Positions 33,856-42,641 of a DNA stretch of 64,000 nucleotides are shown in pieces; the stretch's first letter is position 1; the number at the start of each line of letters is the position of its first letter. The notes below the pieces were generated by a model that was given only the letters and a program-made list of their open reading frames with translations, searched no databases and was not told the origin of the DNA. The position numbers and the translations under genes were made by a program. The stretch covers positions 1-64,000 of the forward strand of contig JAJEIO010000051.1 of NCBI GenBank assembly GCA_022827835.1, given 5' to 3'. The stretch comes from Candidatus Latescibacterota bacterium (GTDB lineage: Bacteria; Latescibacterota; UBA2968; UBA8231).

Positions 33856-35484
33856 ATGAATTTTCGCTGCAACCGCGCCTTTATCTTGCTACTCTTGCTC
33901 TATCCGGCCGCTTCCTCGGCTCAGCCCTCGGTGGCCATGTTCGGCTACTCGCTCAGCATGGGCAGCGTCACCGTCGATCAAGAGCAGCTATATCGCCTCA
34001 GCCTCCGACCCGACTTCCCGCTAGGCCGCTTGGGCATTGGCCTCGACTTAGAGCTGTTTGTCGAGCGCAACGGCGACCTCGGGTCACGCGGCTGGGAGGC
34101 CGGCTCGTCAACCCAAACCTTCGACTCGATCTTGCGCAAGATCTACTACGTGCGCTATGGCCGTCCCAACGACGCGGTTTACGTCAAAATCGGCGCGCTC
34201 GATAACGTGACGTTAGGGTATGGCCTCATCATGGACAACTACCGCAACACCCTGCACTATCCCGGCATCAAGAAAACCGGACTCCAGTTCCGCATCGCCA
34301 ATTTCGCCGGCACTAATATCGGACTCGAAGGAGTGATCAACAACCTCCAAGACTTCCAAGAAGGCGGTGCCCTCATCGGGCTGCGGACCATTGGCTACGC
34401 TGCCGACCTCGAGGTGGGCGTAACCTTTGTCGCCGATCTCGATCAGTACAGCGGCCTGCGCGACAGCGATTCTGACGGCGTGCCCGACCCCATTGACGCC
34501 TTCCCAGAAGACGGCGATTTTGCCCTCGACAACGACCACGACGGCGTACCCGACCACATCGACAGCGACGACGACAACGATGGCATCATCGACGCCGACG
34601 CCGGCAGCGGCCTCTCCGCCGACATTGCCTCCGCCTTGTTGGGCCTCAACGCCAATTACGGCAATGCCTTCCCAATAGACCAAGACGTGGTCCGACACAA
34701 GCCCTTCAACAGAAACCGCGTTGGCCAAGACTTCTTTTCGATCTTGGGTGTGGACTTAGCCTACCCGCTCATCCGCGACCTAGGTTTGGAGCTCAAGCTC
34801 TACGGCCAATTCGCCATGCTGATCGACGACGACGACGGACTCTCCAGCTTTGAGGCGCAACAGCAGGGCGTTTATCCCGGAAATCGCCAAGCGACTGGGT
34901 TCGGCATCGCCGCCCCGGGCCTGTGGTTGACTTTAGGCCCGCTCAACGGCCAACTGGACTTCCGCCACTTCCGCCGCGATTTCGACTCGCGCTACTTCGA
35001 CGAACTGTACGAACTCGACCGCGCTTATCTCGACCTCGCCACCGGACAGGCCCAGTCCAAGGACGCACGACTAGACCACAGCAACAACCTCTCCGGCTTT
35101 TTCGGCCACTTGGGTACGGAACTCGGCTCGTACGCGTACGCCTCTATCTCCTATCAGTATTTGACGGGCACCGGCGACCCAAAACAGCAGCTCATCGCCA
35201 GCGCATCCCTGTCGCGTAAACTGCTCAAGTACTTCCCCCACCTCAAGCGCGCGTACGCTTATTTTCACAAGAACAACATCGGCCGGAACCCCAACGAAGA
35301 CGGCACCGGCCGGGACAGCTTCTTCGAGCCGACCCAGGACACCTTCTACGGCTTTGACGTTGGGCTGAACATAAAAGAAGGCGCATCCGTGCGCTGGGAT
35401 ACTCGCTTCGTCTTCGAGCGCTCCGCCGATCGGCGCTTGCAGCGCCACAAAATCATGACCCTCGAAACCGTATTCGACTTTTGA
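33856..35484 (+). CDS. Outer-membrane beta-barrel protein carrying thrombospondin type-3-like calcium repeats
   Basis: 542 residues from ATG 33856, which gives the signal peptide FILLLLLYPAASSAQ; the frame is open 66 codons further up but into the divergent gene. The protein alternates polar and hydrophobic residues throughout and ends VFDF, with the terminal phenylalanine typical of outer-membrane barrels. At about residues 203-250 there is a run of calcium loops (DSDSDGVPDPID, DNDHDGVPDHID, DDDNDGIID), which would form a rigid acidic insert. The transported or bound ligand is unknown. The next gene starts one base after the stop, so barrel and enolase-superfamily enzyme are probably co-expressed. 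Confidence 0.8.
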   Translation: MNFRCNRAFILLLLLYPAASSAQPSVAMFGYSLSMGSVTVDQEQLYRLSLRPDFPLGRLGIGLDLELFVERNGDLGSRGWEAGSSTQTFDSILRKIYYVRYGRPNDAVYVKIGALDNVTLGYGLIMDNYRNTLHYPGIKKTGLQFRIANFAGTNIGLEGVINNLQDFQEGGALIGLRTIGYAADLEVGVTFVADLDQYSGLRDSDSDGVPDPIDAFPEDGDFALDNDHDGVPDHIDSDDDNDGIIDADAGSGLSADIASALLGLNANYGNAFPIDQDVVRHKPFNRNRVGQDFFSILGVDLAYPLIRDLGLELKLYGQFAMLIDDDDGLSSFEAQQQGVYPGNRQATGFGIAAPGLWLTLGPLNGQLDFRHFRRDFDSRYFDELYELDRAYLDLATGQAQSKDARLDHSNNLSGFFGHLGTELGSYAYASISYQYLTGTGDPKQQLIASASLSRKLLKYFPHLKRAYAYFHKNNIGRNPNEDGTGRDSFFEPTQDTFYGFDVGLNIKEGASVRWDTRFVFERSADRRLQRHKIMTLETVFDF

Positions 35485-35485
35485 T

Positions 35486-36598
35486 ATGAAAATCACTCGC
35501 GTATCCGCTCATTACCTGCGCCTGCCCGACGTTACCGCTCGCTGCGACGGCACGCAGGACACCTGTTTGATCCAAATAGAAACCGACGCCGGTATCACCG
35601 GTTGGGGCGAAGTTGATTCGGCTCCCACCGTGGTCAAGGCCGTCGTCGAGGCCCCGCTCTCCCACCAGATTAGCAACGGCCTCGCCAACGCGCTAGAGGG
35701 CCTGGACCCGCTGGCCATCGACGTATGCGGAGATCGCATGCTCGAAGCAGCCAACTACTACGGTCGCGTCGGCGTGGGCACGCACGCCATGGCCGGCGTC
35801 AATCTCGCGCTGTGGGACATTGCCGGTAAAGCGCGCAATTGCCCGGCCTACGAGCTGCTCGGCGGTCCCTATCAGACCAAATTCCGTGCGTATTGCTCCA
35901 TCCTCTTCGGCGACACGCCGCAGGAGACCGGCGAATTGGCCCGCCGCTTTGCCGACGAGGGGTTCACAGCCATCAAGTTCGGCTGGGGTCCGATGGGACA
36001 AGACGAGGCAAACGACATCGCCTTGGTGCGCGAAGCGAGGAAGGGGGCCGGACCGGACGTGGACATCTTGGTGGATGCTGGGCAGGTGTGGGACTGGAAG
36101 ACCGGCCTCAAGCGCGCCGAGCAGTTCGCCGAGTACGGCATATTCTGGCTCGAAGAACCTTTGCACCCCGAGGATGTCGCAGGCTATGCACACCTCTGCG
36201 AGCGCAGCCCAGTGCCCATCGCCACGGGTGAGGCCGAGTCGCGCTACCAGGACTTTGAGCGGCTGCTCGTCAATGGCCACATCGACTGGGTGCAGCCGGA
36301 CCCGGGTCGCTGCGGGCTTTCGACCATGGTCGAGGTCGGCCGCCTCGCTCACCGCCTGCACCGCAAGGTAGTAAACCATTCGTTCAAAAGCGGCATCACC
36401 ATCGCCGCTTCCCTGCACGGACTTGCGGCAGTTCCCCACGGCGAGGTCTTCGAATACTGCATGGCCGACTCACCCTTGCGCCACGACCTGACGCACGAAA
36501 AATTCACAGTCGTCGATGGCTACGTTCACGTGCCGGAGGGACCGGGGTTGGGCATGACCGTCAACGAAGAGATAGTGGAACGATACCTAGTTCCGTAA
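35486..36598 (+). CDS. Mandelate racemase/muconate lactonizing enzyme-family protein (enolase superfamily)
   Basis: 370 residues with the two-part fold: an N-terminal capping domain (VRCxG type loop replaced by TARCDGTQDT) and an ITGWGEV strand, then the barrel. Metal ligands are visible as DILVDAGQVWD (Asp), WLEEPLHPED (Glu) and ATGEAESR (Glu). A His candidate is in VVNHSFKSG with an Asp upstream in VQPDPGR, as in the mandelate racemase subgroup. The usual KxK pair reads KFG (AIKFGWG), so the second lysine is absent. The likely activity is acid-sugar dehydration or epimerisation. The ribosome site of the next gene lies right after its stop. Confidence 0.85.
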   Translation: MKITRVSAHYLRLPDVTARCDGTQDTCLIQIETDAGITGWGEVDSAPTVVKAVVEAPLSHQISNGLANALEGLDPLAIDVCGDRMLEAANYYGRVGVGTHAMAGVNLALWDIAGKARNCPAYELLGGPYQTKFRAYCSILFGDTPQETGELARRFADEGFTAIKFGWGPMGQDEANDIALVREARKGAGPDVDILVDAGQVWDWKTGLKRAEQFAEYGIFWLEEPLHPEDVAGYAHLCERSPVPIATGEAESRYQDFERLLVNGHIDWVQPDPGRCGLSTMVEVGRLAHRLHRKVVNHSFKSGITIAASLHGLAAVPHGEVFEYCMADSPLRHDLTHEKFTVVDGYVHVPEGPGLGMTVNEEIVERYLVP

Positions 36599-36609
36599 GG
36601 AGCCACTCC

Positions 36610-37833
36610 ATGAAAGACTCCCGTCGGTTTGCATCATTTTCGACCTCCTTCGACCTCGATGCTTTGTTGCGTCCTCAGCGTCGGAGTTTGTGGTACAGTG
36701 TGGCTTTGTCAGCGGTCTTGCTTGCGGCACTAGCGCTGATTGATCCGTTTGGACGCGCTGTGCCGAGCGCGCCTCATCCGCCGACCGTCAAGTACATCAA
36801 GCGTCAGCCGCGCCCAACTAAGCCGTTGTCTGTGCGTAAAATTCCACAGCCTGAGCAACAGCCGATGGTCCGCAAGAGGCAACCCACGCCGATCCGCACA
36901 GACCCCGTCCATTTGACTACAAACGTCACTACAGAAGCTCCCATGAAGCAGGGATCTATACCGGCTGCCCAGTCTCTCCTCAGCCTGCCCCACAGCAGTA
37001 CACCGCGTCCGCTAGATGCCGAGCGGCAACTAGGAGCCGATCACCTCCCCGGAGAACGCGCAATAGGAATCACCCGCCAATCCGAAAACAAAATTGATCT
37101 CTCTTTGGATATGCTAGAAGTACACCATTTAGACACTGGCCAGCATCAGGCCGTCGTCATCCAAGACCCCGACAATCCGCAATCAATTAAGGGATTTATC
37201 AAGTTGCCCCTTGTGGTACCGAGAAAAGCGCTGGATAGGCTAGGGATAGTTCCAACTAGGAGTATTGAGGCGTTAGCCGATGGGATCAATAAATACACTA
37301 ATTTGCGGGCAGAAGTCTTCGGACCGATCACGTTTGATGACGATCGCATATTTAAATTTCCCCTGCTCATTGGATCTATATACAGAGGTTTAAGCCTAAA
37401 TGAGATTGAAGAAGCCAACCAGTTCCAGTATCTAATTCAGGGGGGATTCATTATGGGAGGCGTTGGTGATGTGGAAAAACGTCTTTCCCAAGTATTAATG
37501 AATGGAGGCTTGGTAGAAAGGAAAGACTTCTGGTCGGAGGCACTGTTAGAGGACCATCCCATTTACAACGCTTTTTTTAATATTGGTTTCCAATCATACT
37601 TCTTGGAACCTCACCCGGACCCGTCTATCGCATGTTACATTACTAAGGGCCTAAAAGGACACTTTATAAAGAATCGTCTCGTCTCTGTAAATCCCTTGGA
37701 ATCTTCGCATTGGGCTGATGATGAAGACGAGTTGATGCTCGCCATCAATGTAATGGTCTATGCGTTGACCCAAGAAGGTTCCTTGGCTAAGCGTCTGACC
37801 CAAGACTTAGTGGCTAAGCGCAACGATCGATGA
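36610..37833 (+). CDS. Membrane-anchored protein with TonB-like N-terminus and DUF4159-like C-terminal domain
   Basis: 407 residues. One membrane helix at about 26-46 (SLWYSVALSAVLLAALALID) is followed by a proline- and lysine-rich linker (KRQPRPTKPLSVRKIPQPEQQP), the layout of TonB or similar periplasm-spanning proteins. The C-terminal 200 residues include EALLEDHPIYNAFFNIGF (about 311-328), which recalls the HPIF..FF pattern of DUF4159 domains. Functions of that domain are unknown to me. GGAG lies 8 bases before the ATG. The C-terminal half is visibly richer in A/T codons than its neighbours, and the gene is flanked by two copies of an enolase-superfamily gene end, signs of insertion or transfer. 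Confidence 0.7.
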   Translation: MKDSRRFASFSTSFDLDALLRPQRRSLWYSVALSAVLLAALALIDPFGRAVPSAPHPPTVKYIKRQPRPTKPLSVRKIPQPEQQPMVRKRQPTPIRTDPVHLTTNVTTEAPMKQGSIPAAQSLLSLPHSSTPRPLDAERQLGADHLPGERAIGITRQSENKIDLSLDMLEVHHLDTGQHQAVVIQDPDNPQSIKGFIKLPLVVPRKALDRLGIVPTRSIEALADGINKYTNLRAEVFGPITFDDDRIFKFPLLIGSIYRGLSLNEIEEANQFQYLIQGGFIMGGVGDVEKRLSQVLMNGGLVERKDFWSEALLEDHPIYNAFFNIGFQSYFLEPHPDPSIACYITKGLKGHFIKNRLVSVNPLESSHWADDEDELMLAINVMVYALTQEGSLAKRLTQDLVAKRNDR

Positions 37834-37854
37834 AGAGATCGTAAAAATACCTAG
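37827..37854 (+). pseudogene. Relic of the 3' end of a second enolase-superfamily gene
   Basis: GATGAAGAGATCGTAAAA followed by ATACCTAG repeats the end of the gene at 35486-36598, which has AACGAAGAGATAGTGGAA and then CGATACCTAG (36563-36590). In the shared frame both give (N/D)EEIV, and two differences fall on third codon positions. This suggests an old coding copy rather than a fresh duplication. The piece is short, so the call is tentative. It overlaps the stop of the DUF4159-like gene, where ACGATC/GATCGT (37823-37828 with 37837-37842) also forms a small hairpin. Confidence 0.35.
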
Positions 37855-37880
37855 CGAATTAACCCAAAAGGTTCCCCACC

Positions 37881-39017
37881 ATGCCCGATCGCCCCACACT
37901 CATCATCGACGGCCACCTCGACTTGGCCTTCAACGCCCTGCACCACCGCCGCGACCTCACCCAAGACGTCCACGTCCTGCGCGAGCGCGAAGACCCCAAA
38001 CCCGTAGGCCCTTCCCACCCCGATTCGCTGCGCGACAGAAAGCGCCCCGAAAGCACCTCGCGCGGCACGGCCACCGTATCCCTGCCGCAGATGCGCCAAG
38101 GCCGCGTCGGCATCGCGCTCTCGACCATCATGTGCCGAGTGCAGATGCCCACCGGCCTCCTCGACGACGGCCTGAGAACCCAAGAAGCGGCCCACGCCAT
38201 GGGCCAATCGCATCTTCACTATTACAAAGCGCTAGAGCGCGAGGGCCAACTGCGCTTCATCCGCGACACAAACGATCTCGACGCGGCCATCGCCGCTTGG
38301 CAAAATCCCGATTCAACGACTCCGATTGGCCTAATCCTAAGCATGGAAAGCGCCGATCCCATCTTAGACCCTGAGCAAGTAAGCTGGTGGTGGGAGCAGG
38401 GCCTGCGCTCGGTGGGGCTGACGCATTTTGGTGCCAATACCTGGGGCCACGGCACCGGCACTCGCGGCGGGCTATACGCCGATGCCTATCCCCTACTCGA
38501 CGCGCTCGCCGCAACGAACATCGCCCTCGACCTAACCCACGCCTCGGACTTGGTCTTCTGGCAGCTTTTGGACTACTGGTCAGGGCCGGTTCACGCTAGC
38601 CACTGCAACTGCCGCGCCCTCGTCCCCGGCCAGCGCCACCTCAGCGACGAGATGATCCAAGCCATCGCCGAGCGCGGCGGCGTCATCGGCGCGGTCTTCG
38701 CCGAGTTCATGCTCAATCCCGAGATCAACTTCGACGACCCGGCGACCTATCCGCAAACCGCCCGCCGCTCCATGTCGGCCGTCGCCGATCACATCGACCA
38801 CATCTGCCAGCTCGTCGGCAACTGCGACCACGTCGCCATCGGCTCCGACCTAGACGGCGGCTTCGGGCGCGAAATGGCACCCATTGATTACGACACCATT
38901 GCCGACCTACAGCGCTTCCTCGACATCCTCGAGCAGCGGGGCTACTCGACCAACGACATTGCGGCCATAGCCCACGGCAACCTCTCGCGCTTCTTCCGCC
39001 AAGCCTGGGAGCAATAG
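37881..39017 (+). CDS. Membrane dipeptidase-family metallopeptidase (M19), copy 1
   Basis: 378 residues, usual M19 length. The zinc ligands and active-site residues of renal dipeptidase relatives are present: IDGHLDL (His12, Asp14), LSMESADPI (Glu), LDLTHASD (His), HASHCNCR (His) and IGSDLDGGFG (Asp). No signal peptide, so probably cytoplasmic. M19 enzymes cleave dipeptides, often with a D-residue at the C-terminal side, and some act on other amide substrates. The next gene is a paralogue in the same direction, 76 bases downstream. The enolase-superfamily gene upstream could be functionally linked, but that is inference. Confidence 0.88.
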   Translation: MPDRPTLIIDGHLDLAFNALHHRRDLTQDVHVLREREDPKPVGPSHPDSLRDRKRPESTSRGTATVSLPQMRQGRVGIALSTIMCRVQMPTGLLDDGLRTQEAAHAMGQSHLHYYKALEREGQLRFIRDTNDLDAAIAAWQNPDSTTPIGLILSMESADPILDPEQVSWWWEQGLRSVGLTHFGANTWGHGTGTRGGLYADAYPLLDALAATNIALDLTHASDLVFWQLLDYWSGPVHASHCNCRALVPGQRHLSDEMIQAIAERGGVIGAVFAEFMLNPEINFDDPATYPQTARRSMSAVADHIDHICQLVGNCDHVAIGSDLDGGFGREMAPIDYDTIADLQRFLDILEQRGYSTNDIAAIAHGNLSRFFRQAWEQ

Positions 39018-39034
39018 CCTTGAATCAACCACTC

Positions 39035-39064
39035 TGCGCCCATTTGCGCTCATCTGCGGATAAT
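39035..39064 (+). repeat. Three tandem 10-base units between the dipeptidase genes
   Basis: TGCGCCCATT, TGCGCTCATC and TGCGGATAAT follow each other without a gap. The wording resembles the dispersed 'ATCTGCGTTCATCTGCGGATAA' repeats I recall from other environmental bacteria, so it may be one member of a genome-wide family. Only one copy is in this window. Confidence 0.45.
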
Positions 39065-39093
39065 TCACGCCCCACCAACAGGATTGTCATACA

Positions 39094-40182
39094 ATGACCG
39101 ACGCGCGCCCGCTGATCCTCGACAGCCATCTCGATCTATCCTTCTCCGCCCTGCAAATCAACCGCGACCTAACGCAAAAGGCGACCACCGTGCGCGTCCA
39201 CGACTCCGTGCAGACTATGGAAGGCTTCGGCTCCTGCACAGTGACCTTCCCCGAACTGCGCCGAGGCAAGGTCGGCCTCTTCTGCGGCACAGTGATGTCG
39301 CGCCTAGATCCAAACGATCGCTGGACCCGCACCGGCATGTACAGCCAGAGCCAATGCCACGGCGTCGGACGCGGGCATTTGGCGTACTATCAAGCACTCG
39401 AACGCGCGGGTTTGCTCCGCTTCGTCAAAAGCAGCGTGGATTTGGACGAAACCATCGCCGCCTGGCAAAACCCCGACCCAACGACCCCTTTCGGCCTGAT
39501 CCTCGCCATGGAGAGCGCCGATCCCATTTTAGGCCCGGACCAAGTGCCCGAGTGGCGCGAACTCGGCTTGCGCCTAGTGTCGATCTCGCATTACGGCACC
39601 AGCACTTATTCGCACGGCACCGGTACCGAAGGGGGGCTGTTGCCGCCGGCCAAACCTCTGCTCGACGTGCTCAAATCGGCCGGCATCATCGTCGACTTAA
39701 CCCACTTAACCGACCAAGCACACTGGGAGCTCTTGGAGTTGTACGACGGCCCGGTCTGCGCTTCGCACCACAATTGTCGCACCTTGGTCCCCGGCCAGCG
39801 CCAGCTCACCGACGAAATGATCCATTCCATCGCCGAGCGCGATGGGGTCATCGGCGCGGCCTTCGACGCCTGGATGCTCGACCCGGGCTGGCAGCGCAAA
39901 GTCCCCGCCTTTGAACAACTGACCAGTGCCACCTTGGAAACCGTCGCCGACCACATTGACCACATCTGCCAGCTTTTGGGCACCTCGCGTCATTGCGGCA
40001 TTGGCACCGATCTCGACGGTGGCTTCGGCACCGAGCAAGCCCCGCGCGATCTCAACACCATCGCCGATCTGCAAAAACTCCAGCCCATCCTCGCGCGCCG
40101 TGGCTACTCGCCAGCAGACATCGCTGGCATTTTCTCCGGCAACTGGGTCCGATTCTTCAAAGACGTGTGGAGCCGCTCTTAA
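39094..40182 (+). CDS. Membrane dipeptidase-family metallopeptidase (M19), copy 2
   Basis: 362 residues and clearly related to the preceding gene along its whole length. It shares the TxxAxWQNPDxTTPxGLIL(A/S)MESADPIL and LVPGQRxL(S/T)DEMI patterns. All M19 metal and active-site residues are kept: LDSHLDL, AMESADP, VDLTHLTD, CASHHNCR and IGTDLDGGFG. It differs in a shorter loop near residue 50 and at the HHN/HCN position, so the two may split substrate specificity. No signal peptide. It is the last gene before the A/T-rich ilvB promoter region. Confidence 0.88.
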   Translation: MTDARPLILDSHLDLSFSALQINRDLTQKATTVRVHDSVQTMEGFGSCTVTFPELRRGKVGLFCGTVMSRLDPNDRWTRTGMYSQSQCHGVGRGHLAYYQALERAGLLRFVKSSVDLDETIAAWQNPDPTTPFGLILAMESADPILGPDQVPEWRELGLRLVSISHYGTSTYSHGTGTEGGLLPPAKPLLDVLKSAGIIVDLTHLTDQAHWELLELYDGPVCASHHNCRTLVPGQRQLTDEMIHSIAERDGVIGAAFDAWMLDPGWQRKVPAFEQLTSATLETVADHIDHICQLLGTSRHCGIGTDLDGGFGTEQAPRDLNTIADLQKLQPILARRGYSPADIAGIFSGNWVRFFKDVWSRS

Positions 40183-40257
40183 TCTGCAATAGCCTCTAAA
40201 CCTGACTTTACGTTCTATCCTTTTTCATTACAAATCGTTCAAGTTTTTCTCTCCTTC

Positions 40258-40286
40258 TTGTCATTATCGCCATTTTTCCCTATACT
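40258..40286 (+). promoter_or_regulatory. Sigma-70-like promoter of ilvB-ilvN
   Basis: TTGTCA (40258-40263), a 17-base spacer and TATACT (40281-40286), in an A/T-rich gap of 162 bases. The predicted start near 40293 leaves a 52-base leader with AGGGAG (40331-40336) 8 bases before the ATG. The leader has no room for a leader-peptide attenuator, and I see no terminator hairpin in it. Confidence 0.75.
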
Positions 40287-40344
40287 TTGCTCAAGTTAAT
40301 TACATAATAATTCTCAAACTATCCATTTTTAGGGAGAAATTGAT

Positions 40345-42063
40345 ATGACGAGAGGGGCTGACAAAGTCATCGAAGCACTCGACCGCTTCGGCGTCGAGTA
40401 CGTCTTCGGCCATCCGGGCGGCGCGGCCATGCCCATCTTCGACGCACTGCTCAACTCCAAGCAGATCCGCTTCGTCCTCACCCGGCACGAACAAGGCGCG
40501 ACCCACATGGCCGACGGCTACGCCCGCGCCACCGGCAAGCCCGGCGTCGTCCTCGTAACCTCCGGCCCGGGCGCAACCAACACCATCACCGGCCTGCTAA
40601 CCGCGCTGATGGATTCCGCGCCCGTCATCGCCCTCACCGGCCAAACCGTCACCCCCATGCTCGGCAAAGACGCCTTTCAGGAGGCCGATGTCTTCGGCAT
40701 CTCCATGCCCGTGGTCAAGCATTCCTATCTGGTCAGAGACCCCAACGATATCCCCCGCGTGATGACCGAGGCTTTCCACATCGCCACCACCGGCCGACAG
40801 GGGCCAGTGCTCGTCGATTTGCCCAAGGACGTCACCCAAGGCGATCCCTTTCCCGAATGCACCACTGACTTTCCAGAGAAGGTGTACCTGCCCGGTTACA
40901 CTTGGCAGACCAAGCCCTCGCCCGAACTGCTCGAAGCCGCCGCCACTCTTCTGCGCCGCAGCAAGCGCCCCCTGCTCTACTTGGGCGGCGGCTGCATCGC
41001 CTCGGGCGCGCACGAGGTGGCCAAGGCATTTGCCGAAAAGACGCGGATGCCAGTGACCAACACCCTGCTCGGCAAGGGGGCGTTCCCCGAGCAGCACGCG
41101 CTTTCGGTGGGTATGCTCGGCATGCACGGCACGGCCTATGCCAACAAGGCCGTCGTCGGCTGCGACCTGATTATGTCGGTAGGGGGACGCTGGGACGACC
41201 GGATTACTGGCAAACTCTCGGAATTCTGTCCAGACGCGAAAAAGATCCACATCGACATCGACCCGGCCGAATACGGCAAAGTGGTCATGCCCGACGTTTT
41301 TATCGAAGGCGATGCGCGCCAAGTGCTCGAAGAGCTTATCAACTACGTCGAGCCGATTGACACGGCAGCTTGGCTTGCCCAAATCGACGAGTGGAAGACG
41401 AAGTACCCGCTCAAATACGGCAAGCGTGGCGGCCTCAAGATGCAGACTATCATCGACCGCCTGTACGAGCTGACCGCTGGCCGCGCTGTGGTGACTACCG
41501 ACGTCGGCCAGCACCAGATGTGGGCGGCTCAGTTCTACAAGACAGCCCATCACCGCCAGTGGCTTTCCTCCGGCGGCGCTGGTACCATGGGCTTTGGCTT
41601 TCCCGCGGCCGTCGGTGCTCAGTTTGGCCGCCCCGAAGAGACCGTAGTCGCCATCTGCGGCGACGGCGGCTTCCAGATGACCCTGTGCGAACTAGCCACC
41701 GCCGTCGTCCATCGGCTGCCGGTTAAGATCCTAGTCCTCGACAACAAGTACCTAGGTATGGTTCGCCAGTGGCAAAATCTCTTCTTCGACAATCGCCTCT
41801 CCGGGGTTGACCTAGAGGGCAATCCTGACTTCGTCAAGCTGGCCGAAGCCTACGGGGCTAAGGGCTTTCGCATCCGGCGCACCGCCGACATCGACAAAGT
41901 CCTCAAGCAGGCCCTCGACCACGACGAAGGCCCCTGCGTCATTCACGCCGAGTGCGAAAAAGAAGACAACGTCTTCCCGATGATTCCCGCCGGAGCCGCG
42001 CTCACCGATATGCTGATCGAGGCTCCCAAGCAGAAACTAGCCCAACCCAAAGGAAGCACCTAA
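40345..42063 (+). CDS. ilvB: Acetolactate synthase, large (catalytic) subunit
   Basis: 572 residues, typical length. TPP-enzyme features: VFGHPGGAAMPIFDAL at the N-terminus, catalytic Glu49 in LTRHEQGATHMADGYAR, GPGATNTITGLLTA, and the C-terminal TPP motif beginning GDGGFQMTLCELATAV and closing LDNKYLGMVRQWQ. It condenses two pyruvates (or pyruvate with 2-oxobutyrate) in branched-chain amino acid synthesis. The stop shares one base with the start of ilvN (TAATG), a coupling that suits a two-subunit enzyme. The gene has its own strong-looking promoter upstream. Confidence 0.95.
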   Translation: MTRGADKVIEALDRFGVEYVFGHPGGAAMPIFDALLNSKQIRFVLTRHEQGATHMADGYARATGKPGVVLVTSGPGATNTITGLLTALMDSAPVIALTGQTVTPMLGKDAFQEADVFGISMPVVKHSYLVRDPNDIPRVMTEAFHIATTGRQGPVLVDLPKDVTQGDPFPECTTDFPEKVYLPGYTWQTKPSPELLEAAATLLRRSKRPLLYLGGGCIASGAHEVAKAFAEKTRMPVTNTLLGKGAFPEQHALSVGMLGMHGTAYANKAVVGCDLIMSVGGRWDDRITGKLSEFCPDAKKIHIDIDPAEYGKVVMPDVFIEGDARQVLEELINYVEPIDTAAWLAQIDEWKTKYPLKYGKRGGLKMQTIIDRLYELTAGRAVVTTDVGQHQMWAAQFYKTAHHRQWLSSGGAGTMGFGFPAAVGAQFGRPEETVVAICGDGGFQMTLCELATAVVHRLPVKILVLDNKYLGMVRQWQNLFFDNRLSGVDLEGNPDFVKLAEAYGAKGFRIRRTADIDKVLKQALDHDEGPCVIHAECEKEDNVFPMIPAGAALTDMLIEAPKQKLAQPKGST

Positions 42064-42641
42064 TGTCCACAAGTGCTATTGACTTTGCCGCCGCTGACCT
42101 CAACGCCCGTCAAGAGGCGGTGGACGCGCCACAACTCAGGCTGACCGAACCCCAGCAAAAGACTACCATCGGCCTGTTAGTCAACGACCGCCCCGGCGTC
42201 CTAGTGAGAATCGCCCAGTGTTTTGCCCGTCGAGCCTACAACATCGAAAACCTAGTCGTCTCGCCGGCCCACATCCCCCAGTGCTCGCGCATGACCATCA
42301 CCAGCATTGGCCCCGCTGCCGAGCTGAACCAAATCATTCTTCAGCTCAACAAGTTAGTCGATGTCATCCACGCCAAAGACCACTCGGCCGACGATGCCAT
42401 CACCCGCGAGTTAGCGCTCTTCAAGGTCGGCTGCTCGGTCGAAGAGCGCACCGAGGTCTTGCAGATCGCCGAGGTTTTCCGCGGCAAGACGGTCGATATA
42501 TCAGAGGCCACCATCACCATCGAGGCCACTGGCACCACCGAGAAGATGGACGCGCTCGAATCGCTGTTGAGCAAATTCGACCTCAAGGAAATGGTTCGCA
42601 CTGGCAAGGTGGTCATGGCCCGCGGCAATAAGCCGACATAA
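42063..42641 (+). CDS. ilvN: Acetolactate synthase, small (regulatory) subunit
   Basis: 192 residues from ATG 42063; the frame is open further up but only inside ilvB. After an N-terminal extension of about 32 residues comes the ACT domain (TIGLLVNDRPGVLVRIAQCFARRAYNIENL, quoted in form; then SRMTITS). A C-terminal ALS_ss domain follows (ELALFKVGCS, VFRGKTVDISEATITIEATG). The subunit activates IlvB and gives valine feedback in known systems. The N-terminal extension is longer than usual. The stop lies at the base of a strong bidirectional terminator. Confidence 0.93.
   Translation: MSTSAIDFAAADLNARQEAVDAPQLRLTEPQQKTTIGLLVNDRPGVLVRIAQCFARRAYNIENLVVSPAHIPQCSRMTITSIGPAAELNQIILQLNKLVDVIHAKDHSADDAITRELALFKVGCSVEERTEVLQIAEVFRGKTVDISEATITIEATGTTEKMDALESLLSKFDLKEMVRTGKVVMARGNKPT

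Noticed and set aside
39084..39914. 276-codon open frame overlapping the second dipeptidase gene
   Set aside because: Different frame from the M19 gene, whose metal ligands are all present; the peptide is Arg/Pro-rich shadow sequence.
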